Source: Candidatus Yanofskybacteria bacterium RIFCSPLOWO2_01_FULL_42_49 (lineage in GTDB: Bacteria; Patescibacteriota; Minisyncoccia; 2-02-FULL-40-12; GWA2-44-9). Taken from it: DNA of 50,590 nt. A program made the translations under genes and the position numbers. Location of the stretch: NCBI GenBank assembly GCA_001795615.1, contig MGKI01000012.1, positions 1-50,590 of the forward strand, read 5' to 3'. The notes beneath the pieces are model-generated. The model did not search any database. It saw only the letters and a list, made by a program, of their open reading frames with translations, and had not been told where the DNA came from. Of the stretch, positions 1 through 7,388 are shown piece after piece. Within the stretch, counting starts at the first letter, position 1. The number at the start of each line of letters is the position of its first letter.

Positions 1-11
1 TATTTCATTTC

Positions 12-45
12 TCTCACTTTTTGAAAGATGTGAGAATTTTTTTTA
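12..45 (+). terminator. Intrinsic terminator of a gene entering from the left
   Basis: A 6-bp stem (TCTCAC at 12-17, GTGAGA at 30-35) is followed by a run of eight T at 37-44 and more T-rich sequence. It probably ends a plus-strand transcript that starts outside the window. Confidence 0.6.
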
Positions 46-79
46 ATTTTTTCATTTCTAAATTCTACAAGTGATCGGA

Positions 80-470
80 TTCAAATGCGAATTTAGGTTT
101 TGCCCAACTCCTTTACTGTGAGGTTCACATGGCGAAGGCAGATCTAAAGCAGGTGGCGTAACCGATGAGTCGGTGGCGCCACTCCTGTTTCGTCAGAGGA
201 GGGTACAGTCCTGTATCCTCCAGAGGCCCGCCTTTGCGAGCTGAAGCCCGCTTCGGCGAGGCAAAAGCCCGCGCATCGTTAAGCGCAGGGCTTACTGGCG
301 ACCACCGCCGCGGGATAAACGAAAACTCCCGCGGTTCCAACCAACCTGTACATGCGCTGAAAAAGAAAGGAGTAGCAAGGGCTTGAAAAATGAAGCGGAG
401 GAACTCCGCTAACACAAATTCCCCAGTTTTTGCTAGTTTTGTCTGATACAAAACTAGCATCTCTTTCCGC
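80..470 (+). other. Hairpin-rich non-coding stretch, unidentified
   Basis: No convincing protein gene is seen; open frames on both strands have improbable composition. Several strong hairpins lie here: GGAGG/CCTCC arms around 197-220, a CCGCGGGA/TCCCGCGG stem near 308-338, a 7-bp stem AGCGGAG/CTCCGCT (395-401/405-411) and a perfect 12-bp stem TGCTAGTTTTGT/ACAAAACTAGCA (431-442/448-459) with a 5-nt loop and a short T-rich tail. The middle (220-290) is made of GC-rich inverted words like the palindromes found elsewhere in the window. It may be a second structured RNA or a pile-up of repeats. I did not find RNase P, tmRNA or SRP RNA consensus motifs. Confidence 0.4.
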
Positions 471-612
471 GACCCCGCACTTAACAAGGATAAGTTTTGC
501 AGCCGCAAAGAAGTAAAACTTTGAAGTTAGTTCGCAACTCATATTGCGAGATGACTTCTTGGTTGTCCTTCAAAACGACTGCTTTGCAAATTCTTGTTAA
601 GTGACGGGGTTG
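471..612. repeat. MITE-like inverted-repeat element
   Basis: About 140 bp bounded by inverted ends: GACCCCGCACTTAACAAG at 471-488 against CTTGTTAAGTGACGGGGTTG at 593-612 (one single-base gap). The interior also folds back (AAACTTTGAAG with CTTCAAAACG). The word CTTGTTAAGTGAC recurs near 42332, suggesting a dispersed family. No transposase is encoded. Confidence 0.5.
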
Positions 613-622
613 CAGGAAGGGA

Positions 623-651
623 TTGACAAATTATAGGCGTAAGCGTATAAT
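623..651 (+). promoter_or_regulatory. Consensus sigma-70 promoter of the large structured RNA
   Basis: TTGACA (623-628) and TATAAT (646-651) with a 17-nt spacer match the consensus exactly. Transcription would start near 658, directly upstream of the large folded region. No ribosome binding site or open frame follows, so a stable RNA is the likely product. Confidence 0.85.
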
Positions 652-657
652 ACAATT

Positions 658-1407
658 CTTAAGTACCTTTTAATCAGTTCGGGCTCTTCACCCTCACACT
701 TAGTTAGCGATTGCCTAACGGCATCGCAGATATTCGCTAACTAAGTGTGAGGGCAAGACGGGCTCGAAATAAGCCAACTAATGCGTGGTATCTAGGCATT
801 CAAGTAAGATATTTACGGCCGTAAAGATAGTAGGAATTTCTCTCTCATTCTAGAAATAGTAGAAATGTCCGTTAAGCGTTGTTGGTTTATTTCGGGCCCC
901 CACCTCAAGTTATTATGAGGGGTCCAAAAAGATGGTTGGAGTCGTGGCAGTTAATACGGCGGGGTTTGGGTGTCGGAACTACTTATAAAACCCCCGCCTG
1001 TTTTTTGCGACTCCAGCCAAAAAGAAGGTCACGCCAGCCACAATTAGAAGGTGGTCAATAGGTCCGGAGGTCCGACGCGCGGAGTGCGTGTTGGGGCGAT
1101 CTCATTAAAACTGGGGACCGAATGGCGTGACCGACATATGGCCGAAACCGCGCGAGACGAAGGGAAACCCCTGGAACCTAAAAATTCCAGATCGTCTGGC
1201 GGTTTCGGCAACGAAATGACTGTGGCGTAGATCCGCCGCCGGCGAGCCGGGGCCCTGTGCTAAAGCATGGGGTGGAGAAGGGGTGAAAGAGACCCGAGAA
1301 TCTGTGCCACAGTCCTCTCACTCGCTCTATGCGAGATGAGTCCGTCGGCATTGGTAACCCGACGGGGAGACAAACTACCAGCTCAGCGCAACCCGCTGGG
1401 CTTTTTT
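658..1407 (+). ncRNA. Large structured non-coding RNA (~750 nt), family not identified
   Basis: The region lies between a perfect promoter and an intrinsic terminator and has no credible protein frame. Long nested helices are visible: 691-710 with 734-753 (20 bp, perfect); 760-778 with 881-899 (19 bp, two G-U); 934-944 with 1008-1018 (11 bp); 958-967 with 987-998 (one bulge); 1027-1035 with 1124-1132 (9 bp); 1141-1151 with 1199-1209 (11 bp, perfect), enclosing 1155-1160/1192-1197 and 1171-1176/1185-1190; 1218-1226 with 1306-1314 (9 bp, perfect); 1321-1325/1331-1335; 1342-1348/1359-1365. Order and nesting resemble the ornate large bacterial RNAs (GOLLD, ROOL, HEARO classes), but no signature of a specific class is recognised. 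Conserved motifs of RNase P RNA, tmRNA, SRP RNA, and group I or II introns were looked for by eye and not found. The RNA call is firm; its family and role are unknown. Confidence 0.8.
1380..1407 (+). terminator. Terminator of the large structured RNA
   Basis: AGCTCAGCG (1380-1388) pairs with CGCTGGGCT (1394-1402) with one G-U and a 5-nt loop, followed by a run of T. It defines the 3' end of the RNA. Confidence 0.8.
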
Positions 1408-1478
1408 GTTTTTGCCGTAGTCGTGTGTTCGCTCAAAGCCACCCCCATTTTAATCACGGATTCCTCACAGAACGCTAG

Positions 1479-1689
1479 CAACACCTACCGCAATTTTAAT
1501 CACGGTTCCTCGCCTTCAAAAACTTACTCAAGATAGAGTAGGTTTTATTATCTAAAATCACAGGTGACCCTCTCTTGCCTCCTCACTATCGTTCGGCGTT
1601 CGACCTATGATTTTAGATAAAACCTGCTCCACTCTCATAAGTTTTCTCGGCTCGTCAAGTGATAAAATTGCGGCAGGTATTGCTCGCTT
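1479..1689. mobile_element. MITE-like element, family 1, copy A
   Basis: About 211 bp, closely similar over its whole length to 6982-7191. It is an imperfect palindrome: its left end (CAACACCTACCGCAATTTTA) matches the reverse complement of its right end, and inner blocks (TTTTATTATCTAAAATCACA against TGATTTTAGATAAAAC) pair too. It has no coding capacity, as expected of a non-autonomous miniature inverted-repeat element. A fragment of the left end (TTTTAATCACGG.TTCCTC) is duplicated just upstream at about 1448-1466. Confidence 0.75.
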
Positions 1690-1754
1690 TCGAATAACTT
1701 AAGAGAGACGATCTCCTTGGTGTCTGACAGAGTTTTATCAAACCAATAATAAGT

Positions 1755-1923
1755 GAGGTCTTGTGTCATCCGAGACAATTGAGACCCCGAGGGAGCCGGA
1801 TGATATAATATCTGGCCGATAGGCCAATCATCCGGCGACCGGAGGGGCGAATTTAGCTGAGGTAGGATAACTCTAGGATGAGTTATCCTACCGGAAGCGT
1901 GTCGAGGATGATACAAGGCCGAG
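1755..1923. mobile_element. MITE-like element, family 2, copy C
   Basis: About 169 bp, matching the reverse complement of 26161-26350. The ends are inverted repeats built on GGCCTTGTRTCATC. The interior holds a perfect hairpin GATAACTC/GAGTTATC and a second fold-back around CCGGATGAT. Open frames through it are shadows. It sits between MITE family 1 copy A and the glycosyltransferase pair. Confidence 0.75.
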
Positions 1924-1985
1924 CATTAGAGGCGTATCTGAAAAGAATCGCCTTGAAGCGAGGGTTAATATAGTAGAGACCAAAA

Positions 1986-3812
1986 CTAAGGAGTGATTTT
2001 CCAAACAAATATAGAATTGCCGATGACAGCTATGGGTTTATGGGCGTCGAGCCAGGCGTAACTGGTTTCTGGTTTTTCCCGCGAACCCATGAAAAATGAA
2101 GCTGATACGGCGATGTAGCCGCCGTTGGGGTTTTTTGCCAAGAAGTCGCGAGCGTCCTTATATGTTCCTGCATTTATCCAAACGAGTTTCTCTTTTAAAT
2201 AATAACCTTGATCAGCCCAGCCGAAGTAATCAAAATGAATTTTATCTACATTTCCGCCAGCTGGCGGATTCTTAACCCACATCGCGAGCCGTTTTAAATC
2301 CTGCCCCCAATCCAAATTAGAGTCGACGACATATTGATGTCCGCCCGACGGTCCGCCGGCGAGTTGGTTGAAGTAGGTCAGATAATAGGGATACACTCGG
2401 ATGTTTTCTACGATATACCAACCCAACAAAGCAAAAATTAAAATCGTCCCGATTTTAATTTTTGCTTTGTAATCTCTAATCTCTACAGAGATTCCCGGCT
2501 TCGCACGGGAACCTTTTCCGAGCAATCTCGAATCTCTAATAATCTTTGAAAGTTGCCCCGCTAACATTATAAATACAAATCCATATGTCGGGAGCAAATG
2601 TCTCACCCCGATATTAAGATTGGCTCTTATGCTCAGATACCAATATATTGCTATCCATAATAACATCGAAAACTCAACAAAGTAAGTTTTTACCCACTCT
2701 TTAATTTTTAGAAATTTAAAATTAGAAATTAGAAATTGCGTTTTGGTTGTTAAATATACGAATACAATTATCGTTAACAACCAAAACGCGAGGGGTTCTT
2801 TAATCGCGTACACAACCGGGAAATAATTTTTCCAGGCATAATTCCTCACCTCACCGAGAAAGAAAGTAGTGTTGCCGCCGATGGCTCTCTGGTTAACCAT
2901 AAGAAGTCCGGTGGCATAGTAAGCGAGCGGTCTTATCACCGGTTTATCCGACGCCCAAATGACAGGATCAGCGATAAGGCGATTGCCGTATGACCCTAAA
3001 TTATATGCGCTGTCTGATTTCTGTTTTGCCAGCGGATAATTCATGGTATGGAGAGCGTAAACCGGCCAGACAACCAGAATAATTCCCATAGCCATTAGTA
3101 CAAGGGAGCGGACAAACAAAACCGCGGACGACTTGAAAGAAAAAGAATTAGCAAAGAGCCAAGCAATAACCATCAAAATAAACAGAGGTGCAAGCAATAC
3201 TACGGAAAATTTGGTCAATTGAGCAATTCCAAAAGCAATCGCTGCGAGCCAAAATGTTTTTCGGGATGGCTTTTGTAAATATTTGATAAAAAAGTAGGTG
3301 CCAAGAAGTACCCCGAATAATGCCGGCATATCGGTGGTGACAAACCTTGAATGGGCCAGTACCGTAGGCGAGAACGAGAAAAGAATGGTTGCGATAAGAG
3401 CCGCGGCTTTTCCATATCTTTCATTCGCAAATCTGTAAATCAACACAGCCGATAAAACAAAAAACAGGAGCATTGCTGATTTAGCCGTTCGAGCAAGTAG
3501 GTCAACATTATTTGAGGGATTGTAAATAAGCGTTCGTCCGAAATTCCACTGGCCATTAATATCGCTAAGCCAGTATTGGGTAGAAAAAGCCGATTGATTG
3601 ACTGGTAGTAATGATAGAACCAATCCTGCAAGATCTTTGGCCAAAGGCGGATGTTCGGGATTTAACCGATAGTCGCCTTTGGTGATATATGAATATCCGG
3701 CTCCGACATGTGGGATTTCATCTACAATAAAAGAATCATCCCACAGGCTGGTGATCGACAAAGCCAACGCCACCAAAACGACAAGCACGGCGATGTTAGA
3801 TATCTTTGCCAT
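1986..3812 (-). CDS. GT39-like (PMT_2 family) membrane glycosyltransferase
   Basis: 608 residues, with a hydrophobic N-terminus and about ten further membrane segments. The early acidic pair D31-E32 (VDEIPH) and the following EHPPLAKDL motif are typical of the GT-C fold, family 39 (protein O-mannosyltransferase-like enzymes that transfer sugar from a polyprenyl-phosphate carrier on the outer face of the membrane). The acceptor is unknown. It lies 2 nt downstream of the next GT-C gene, so the two are probably co-transcribed. Oddities: residues ~424-448 are encoded by a dispersed repeat shared with mnmA; an AT-rich low-complexity insert encodes residues ~356-371; a 16-bp palindrome (2253-2268) encodes the PPAGG stretch near residue 517. 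Confidence 0.85.
   Translation of the reverse strand: MAKISNIAVLVVLVALALSITSLWDDSFIVDEIPHVGAGYSYITKGDYRLNPEHPPLAKDLAGLVLSLLPVNQSAFSTQYWLSDINGQWNFGRTLIYNPSNNVDLLARTAKSAMLLFFVLSAVLIYRFANERYGKAAALIATILFSFSPTVLAHSRFVTTDMPALFGVLLGTYFFIKYLQKPSRKTFWLAAIAFGIAQLTKFSVVLLAPLFILMVIAWLFANSFSFKSSAVLFVRSLVLMAMGIILVVWPVYALHTMNYPLAKQKSDSAYNLGSYGNRLIADPVIWASDKPVIRPLAYYATGLLMVNQRAIGGNTTFFLGEVRNYAWKNYFPVVYAIKEPLAFWLLTIIVFVYLTTKTQFLISNFKFLKIKEWVKTYFVEFSMLLWIAIYWYLSIRANLNIGVRHLLPTYGFVFIMLAGQLSKIIRDSRLLGKGSRAKPGISVEIRDYKAKIKIGTILIFALLGWYIVENIRVYPYYLTYFNQLAGGPSGGHQYVVDSNLDWGQDLKRLAMWVKNPPAGGNVDKIHFDYFGWADQGYYLKEKLVWINAGTYKDARDFLAKNPNGGYIAVSASFFMGSREKPETSYAWLDAHKPIAVIGNSIFVWKITP
2253..2268. repeat. Perfect 16-bp palindrome inside the GT39 gene
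   Basis: TCCGCCAGCTGGCGGA. The same 16 bases occur at 8262-8277 inside another gene, read there in a different frame. Confidence 0.85.
2471..2542. repeat. Intragenic dispersed repeat, copy in the GT39 gene
   Basis: About 72 bp that align with 36823-36896 in mnmA: both contain CTACAGAGATTCCCGG, a short variable hairpin, then GAACCTT.T..GAGCAA and CTCGAA.CTCTAA. Here it runs antisense to the coding strand yet keeps the frame open. Confidence 0.75.
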
Positions 3813-3814
3813 GA

Positions 3815-4921
3815 CTAAAAAACTTCAAGTAATGCTATTGATACCATAAGCGCAATTAACGCCAAGAACGGTCCGGCATTAAGTCCCATCCAGTGTTTGT
3901 GCTGGTGAGGATAAACCCCCACACTCATACTATGAGTGTGGGGGTAAACCAAATGCTCCCATTTATTTAGTTTCTCCATTACCCACCAGAGGCCTTTAGC
4001 CGATAATAATATTATCGGCGGCAATATTACGCTAAGGCCAAGAACTCCTGCTTGCGCAGATGGGTCTGCTGGTAACAGCACTGGTACAAGCATTACAAAC
4101 AGCCACGAGAAAACAACCGTATGGGCGACGGAAAAATGGCCGTGTTTTCTCTTTAACCAGTGGATGATTTCCTTGATGAAACCTATCGCGAAAAATATGC
4201 TTATCGGCCAGGAAACAAGATTAGAACCGCTAGGCTCTATAAACACGATCTTATCTATCAGCCATCCCAAGTTTCTGTACAATTGCGTGAACGGTTCAGC
4301 GCTTGAGAAAACGGAATTATCCGCGGACAAAATAAAACCGGGATTTTGCCAGACATAAAAACCCACAGGCAGAACGACTGCCATAGCCGTAAGGACCAGC
4401 AACGAAAAACCGCCCAAAATTTGTCCCTTGGTCTCGCTATATTTAGATAAAGAAAAATCTTTTTTGATGTAATCCCAATAGTTCAAAAATAGGAGCAATA
4501 CTGCTAGCGGCGCGACAAGAAAACTCTTGCCGGCGTACAACCCTGCTCCGCCAAACAAACCGGCCATAAAAAAATCAAAAACATGGCCGTATTTTAGCCC
4601 GTGCCATATGAAGTAAAAAGCATATATCAGAGCGAAAGAAGCGAGGGTCTCTTTGGCGCCGGATTTAGACATAAAAATATGCCACGAAGATACGGCAAGC
4701 AGAAAAGAAGATATCATTGCTAAATTCTCGTCAAATAATTCCTTGACCAAAAAATAAAGGCCAATGACGGACAATATTCCCGCTGAAACGGAAAGTATGA
4801 TGGAAGCTTTTTGTTCAAGCGGTAAACCCGGGCCCCAATTTAAGCCGTACAATCTTACAAAAACGGCGACAGCCGTTATCAGCGCCAGGATCCAATAATT
4901 GTTTTTTCCCGATGTGGCCAT
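3815..4921 (-). CDS. GT-C-like multi-pass membrane protein, possibly degenerate glycosyltransferase
   Basis: 368 residues with about nine membrane segments. The layout (VRLYGLNWGPG near the N-terminus, then a long helix pair and SSWHIFMSKSG) resembles GT39/GT83-type enzymes. However, the acidic DE-type catalytic motif expected after the first membrane helix is absent (GLPLEQKAS stands there), and the protein is shorter than usual. It may be a short or inactive relative, or a flippase-like partner of the downstream GT39 enzyme, whose start is 2 nt past its stop. Residues ~326-336 (VYPHTHSMSVG) are encoded by a 31-bp palindrome. Confidence 0.65.
   Translation of the reverse strand: MATSGKNNYWILALITAVAVFVRLYGLNWGPGLPLEQKASIILSVSAGILSVIGLYFLVKELFDENLAMISSFLLAVSSWHIFMSKSGAKETLASFALIYAFYFIWHGLKYGHVFDFFMAGLFGGAGLYAGKSFLVAPLAVLLLFLNYWDYIKKDFSLSKYSETKGQILGGFSLLVLTAMAVVLPVGFYVWQNPGFILSADNSVFSSAEPFTQLYRNLGWLIDKIVFIEPSGSNLVSWPISIFFAIGFIKEIIHWLKRKHGHFSVAHTVVFSWLFVMLVPVLLPADPSAQAGVLGLSVILPPIILLSAKGLWWVMEKLNKWEHLVYPHTHSMSVGVYPHQHKHWMGLNAGPFLALIALMVSIALLEVF
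3915..3945. repeat. 31-bp palindrome inside the GT-C gene
   Basis: ACCCCCACACTCATA and TATGAGTGTGGGGGT are perfect 15-bp arms around a single C. The palindrome sits in a cytoplasmic loop between two predicted membrane helices and adds a His/Pro-rich peptide. Confidence 0.8.
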
Positions 4922-4970
4922 TTAAACTATTCTAACAGAAATTAATATTTTGCTTGTCCACACCGGCTAT

Positions 4971-4998
4971 TTACATTAGTTTCGTAATTTTTTATATT
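4971..4998 (+). promoter_or_regulatory. Probable promoter of a leaderless mRNA
   Basis: TTACAT (4971-4976) and TATATT (4993-4998) with a 16-nt spacer. The -10 box ends 7 nt before ATG 5006, so transcription would begin at or next to the start codon. There is no Shine-Dalgarno sequence. Confidence 0.45.
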
Positions 4999-5005
4999 TG
5001 TGTCG

Positions 5006-6652
5006 ATGGTAGAGAAATTAACTCAAATTCAACAGGAACAAGTTGGGACTCCCGAAAAAAGCGCGGAGGAGTTGTGTTTGGAAACTCTTAAATTAAAACG
5101 AGATCTTTTATCATCTCATTATGCGTTAAATTCTTTGAGGAGAGCGCTAGACAAGCGTGTGAAACAAATGACAGACGAGGAATTTAAAAGCGATCTGGAA
5201 GTTTCTAACTACAAAAAAGTGGCTGATGAATACAACAGGAGAAGAAGGATTTTTCTGGAATCTTTTGACAGCTTATCCGAAGCCGACAGAGAAAAAATAA
5301 CCGAACTGACCAGCTTAACTAAAATTGAGATTGAGTTATCGTCTAGGAAATCTGCGGTTGTTGAGCCAGAAGTTAAACCAGAAAAAGAAATCTCTGAACA
5401 GCAAGTTGTTGAAAAACCGGAAAGAGAAATTACTCTTGAAGAAGCCGAAAGGATGTTGAAATATTCTAAAGACACTGGCAGGGTTCTAGAGCTTGCTTAT
5501 TGGGAGTCAAAAAGGGCTGAACTTTTAGAACGCCAAGATGCAGAAGCAAATCCAGACAGGACTGCGCCAAAAGGATTTACGCAGAGAGTTAGGGATTCTT
5601 ATGATAGCAGGATGTCTCCGTTAGGACTAAGGAAAGAAGCGATGGAGGCGTTGTCATCTGATCAGCCGGAGACGGGAGATGTCTCCCTGGAAACCAAGGA
5701 CTCGCGGCAATGGACCGTCAAGGGCTGGCTTGCCGAAAGAGGCAAAGGTATTTTAAGCGCTGGAATTTGGGAAGTTCGCCAGGCATGGCGGTTCCAAAAA
5801 GGCACCAAGCTTGCCGCTGATGATCTGGAAGCATTATCAGCCGGAATAAATATTGAGAACGCCGACGAAGCTCAAGAAAAAGCCAACGAGATTTTAAGGA
5901 TAATGAGGGAAAACAATATTACCACCGTAACGGCTCCGGAATTTGTCGGCATTGCCAAGAATGTTACTTATGAAAAGGCGGCCGAAAACAATGACAGGAT
6001 AGAGTACATTATTAAAAACGCTATTGATACCTTTAAGGAGAGAGTGGCTAAATATCGCGGGCAAGCCACGGCTGAAACCGTTTTGACGCCAGAAAATATT
6101 AAAGAAGTGGAAAATGACTTAAGGATGCAGTTAAATAAGTTCAGAGACGGAGCGACCATGGAAGATGTCAAGAACTTTGCCAAAGTAATGCGCGATAACA
6201 TGGATAAGCGCTGGTGGCTAAGGTATGTTTACGCTCCGCTTGAAGCTTCTTTGCTTGGCTATTTGGGATATACATATCTGCCTTGGTCCAGATGGTTTGG
6301 CGGCGGTGATTTAGTTCCCGGCGGAGAAGATATCGCCTTATCGCCTGAAGAAACCGGGCAGAGATACATGGATCACAATATGTGGGAAGAATCGAGAGAA
6401 CACCTTAAGGAAATAGGAGTTGAAAATCCAACCAATGAAGACATTCAGGCGGTGGATAGCGCCGCTGCTCAGGAAAATAATATTCATGTTGTAAATCCCG
6501 ACACAAATCAAACTTTGTGGCCGGAGACAGCAGGAGGTCAGACCAAAGATATAAGTATGGTGAAGGGGCTTATTAAATGGGGGGCGGCGCACAAAGCAGC
6601 GCTTGCGATAAAGGCCGCAAGACTGGGAGTTAAAGTCGCGACTGGATTTTAA
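5006..6652 (+). CDS. Hypothetical helical protein, membrane-associated near the C-terminus
   Basis: About 548 residues, not recognised. I prefer ATG 5006 over GTG 5000 because the -10 box 7 nt upstream fits a leaderless start; both are in frame. The first ~180 residues are charged and helical, with coiled-coil-like heptads and a Glu/Lys-rich linker (EPEVKPEKEISEQ). A second charged helical region follows. A single hydrophobic stretch (YAPLEASLLGYLGYTYLPW, about residues 410-430) could cross or dip into the membrane, and the C-terminal ~25 residues form an Ala/Lys-rich amphipathic helix. It precedes a 99-residue helical protein by 23 nt and is likely co-transcribed with it. Confidence 0.7.
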   Translation: MVEKLTQIQQEQVGTPEKSAEELCLETLKLKRDLLSSHYALNSLRRALDKRVKQMTDEEFKSDLEVSNYKKVADEYNRRRRIFLESFDSLSEADREKITELTSLTKIEIELSSRKSAVVEPEVKPEKEISEQQVVEKPEREITLEEAERMLKYSKDTGRVLELAYWESKRAELLERQDAEANPDRTAPKGFTQRVRDSYDSRMSPLGLRKEAMEALSSDQPETGDVSLETKDSRQWTVKGWLAERGKGILSAGIWEVRQAWRFQKGTKLAADDLEALSAGINIENADEAQEKANEILRIMRENNITTVTAPEFVGIAKNVTYEKAAENNDRIEYIIKNAIDTFKERVAKYRGQATAETVLTPENIKEVENDLRMQLNKFRDGATMEDVKNFAKVMRDNMDKRWWLRYVYAPLEASLLGYLGYTYLPWSRWFGGGDLVPGGEDIALSPEETGQRYMDHNMWEESREHLKEIGVENPTNEDIQAVDSAAAQENNIHVVNPDTNQTLWPETAGGQTKDISMVKGLIKWGAAHKAALAIKAARLGVKVATGF

Positions 6653-6675
6653 CCGATAACTGAATTTAAAACTTT

Positions 6676-6975
6676 ATGGACGAATTAAACCAAGGACAAC
6701 AACAAGTTGCTGATAGAATCGGAGAACTACTTGCTGAATCACCGCTTGATGAAGATATCAAGCAAGTTTTATTGGACGGAATAGAACGGCTTCCGGAGCA
6801 CTTGTTATTTAAGTTACTGGATGTTTTGGAAAACGAAAGAGAACAGCTTGAAGCGGTTGCTTTTGAAGTACAGTTATTTTTGAAAGAACAAAAAAACAAC
6901 TGGGAAAAAACAGCTCAGGATCAGCAAAAAGCGGCAGATACGATAATTGATGCTTGGGTTGAGAAATTGAAATAG
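6676..6975 (+). CDS. Hypothetical small acidic helical protein
   Basis: 99 residues, rich in Glu, Gln and Leu, predicted nearly all helical (heptads in the C-terminal half), with no signal peptide or membrane helix. Family not recognised. It follows the previous gene by 23 nt in the same direction, so a shared transcript is likely. The start ATG lacks a Shine-Dalgarno sequence. Coding use looks real because the frame is preserved and the composition matches its neighbours. Confidence 0.6.
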   Translation: MDELNQGQQQVADRIGELLAESPLDEDIKQVLLDGIERLPEHLLFKLLDVLENEREQLEAVAFEVQLFLKEQKNNWEKTAQDQQKAADTIIDAWVEKLK

Positions 6976-6981
6976 TGCTTA

Positions 6982-7191
6982 CAACACCTGTCGCAATTTT
7001 AATCACGGTTCCTCGCCTTCAAAAACTTACTCAAGATAGGGCCGGTTTTATAATCTAAAATCACAGGTAACCCTCACTTGCCTCCTCGTTTCACTCGGCG
7101 TTCGACCTATGATTTTAGATAAAACCTGTTCCACTTTCATAAGTTTTCTCGGCTCGTCAAGTGATAAAATTGCGACAGGTATTGCTCGCTT
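6982..7191. mobile_element. MITE-like element, family 1, copy B
   Basis: About 210 bp, matching copy A at 1479-1689. The terminal inverted repeats are almost perfect over 24-25 bp (CAACACCTGTCGCAATTTTA at the left; reverse complement CAATACCTGTCGCAATTTTA at the right). It begins 6 nt after the stop codon of the preceding gene, so it may also serve as its terminator hairpin. Confidence 0.75.
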
Positions 7192-7290
7192 GGGCGGTAT
7201 AAAAATATAAAATAAGGAGCTAGGGTGAGATGCTTATATCGGCTTAAAGGGCCGTTTTTGTGCCTATTTTATAGTGAGCTTGTCGAACTA

Positions 7291-7320
7291 TTGACAAACA
7301 TATGCCAGATATGATATAAT
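7291..7320 (+). promoter_or_regulatory. Strong promoter of the GC-rich lipoprotein cassette
   Basis: TTGACA (7291-7296) and TATAAT (7315-7320), both perfect, with an 18-nt spacer. The ~60-nt leader holds a hairpin with arms ACTCCGG/CCGGAGT (around 7353-7375) just before the Shine-Dalgarno AGGAGG (7379-7384). Confidence 0.8.
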
Positions 7321-7388
7321 TAAAGTATACAGTTGAGGACAGATCTTTTCTTACTCCGGTAGCCAATCCGGAGTGTCAGGAGGAAGCA

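Noticed and set aside
125-542. Open frames of 73-127 codons on both strands
   Set aside because: Odd amino acid composition, frames pass through perfect hairpins and repeats, no ribosome site, and overlapping frames on both strands are equally open.
658-1407. Identification as RNase P RNA, tmRNA or a group I/II intron
   Set aside because: RNase P core motifs (GAGGAAAGTCC and the AGAnnAATGACTG region), a tmRNA tag frame with a tRNA-like end, and intron domain V or P-Q-R-S elements were not found by eye.
879-1536. Short plus-strand open frames inside the large RNA region
   Set aside because: They cross the conserved-looking helices and the terminator and have no start signal; the RNA structure explains the sequence better.
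1635-1916. 93-codon minus-strand open frame
   Set aside because: It lies across parts of both MITE copies and is explained by the inverted-repeat sequence.
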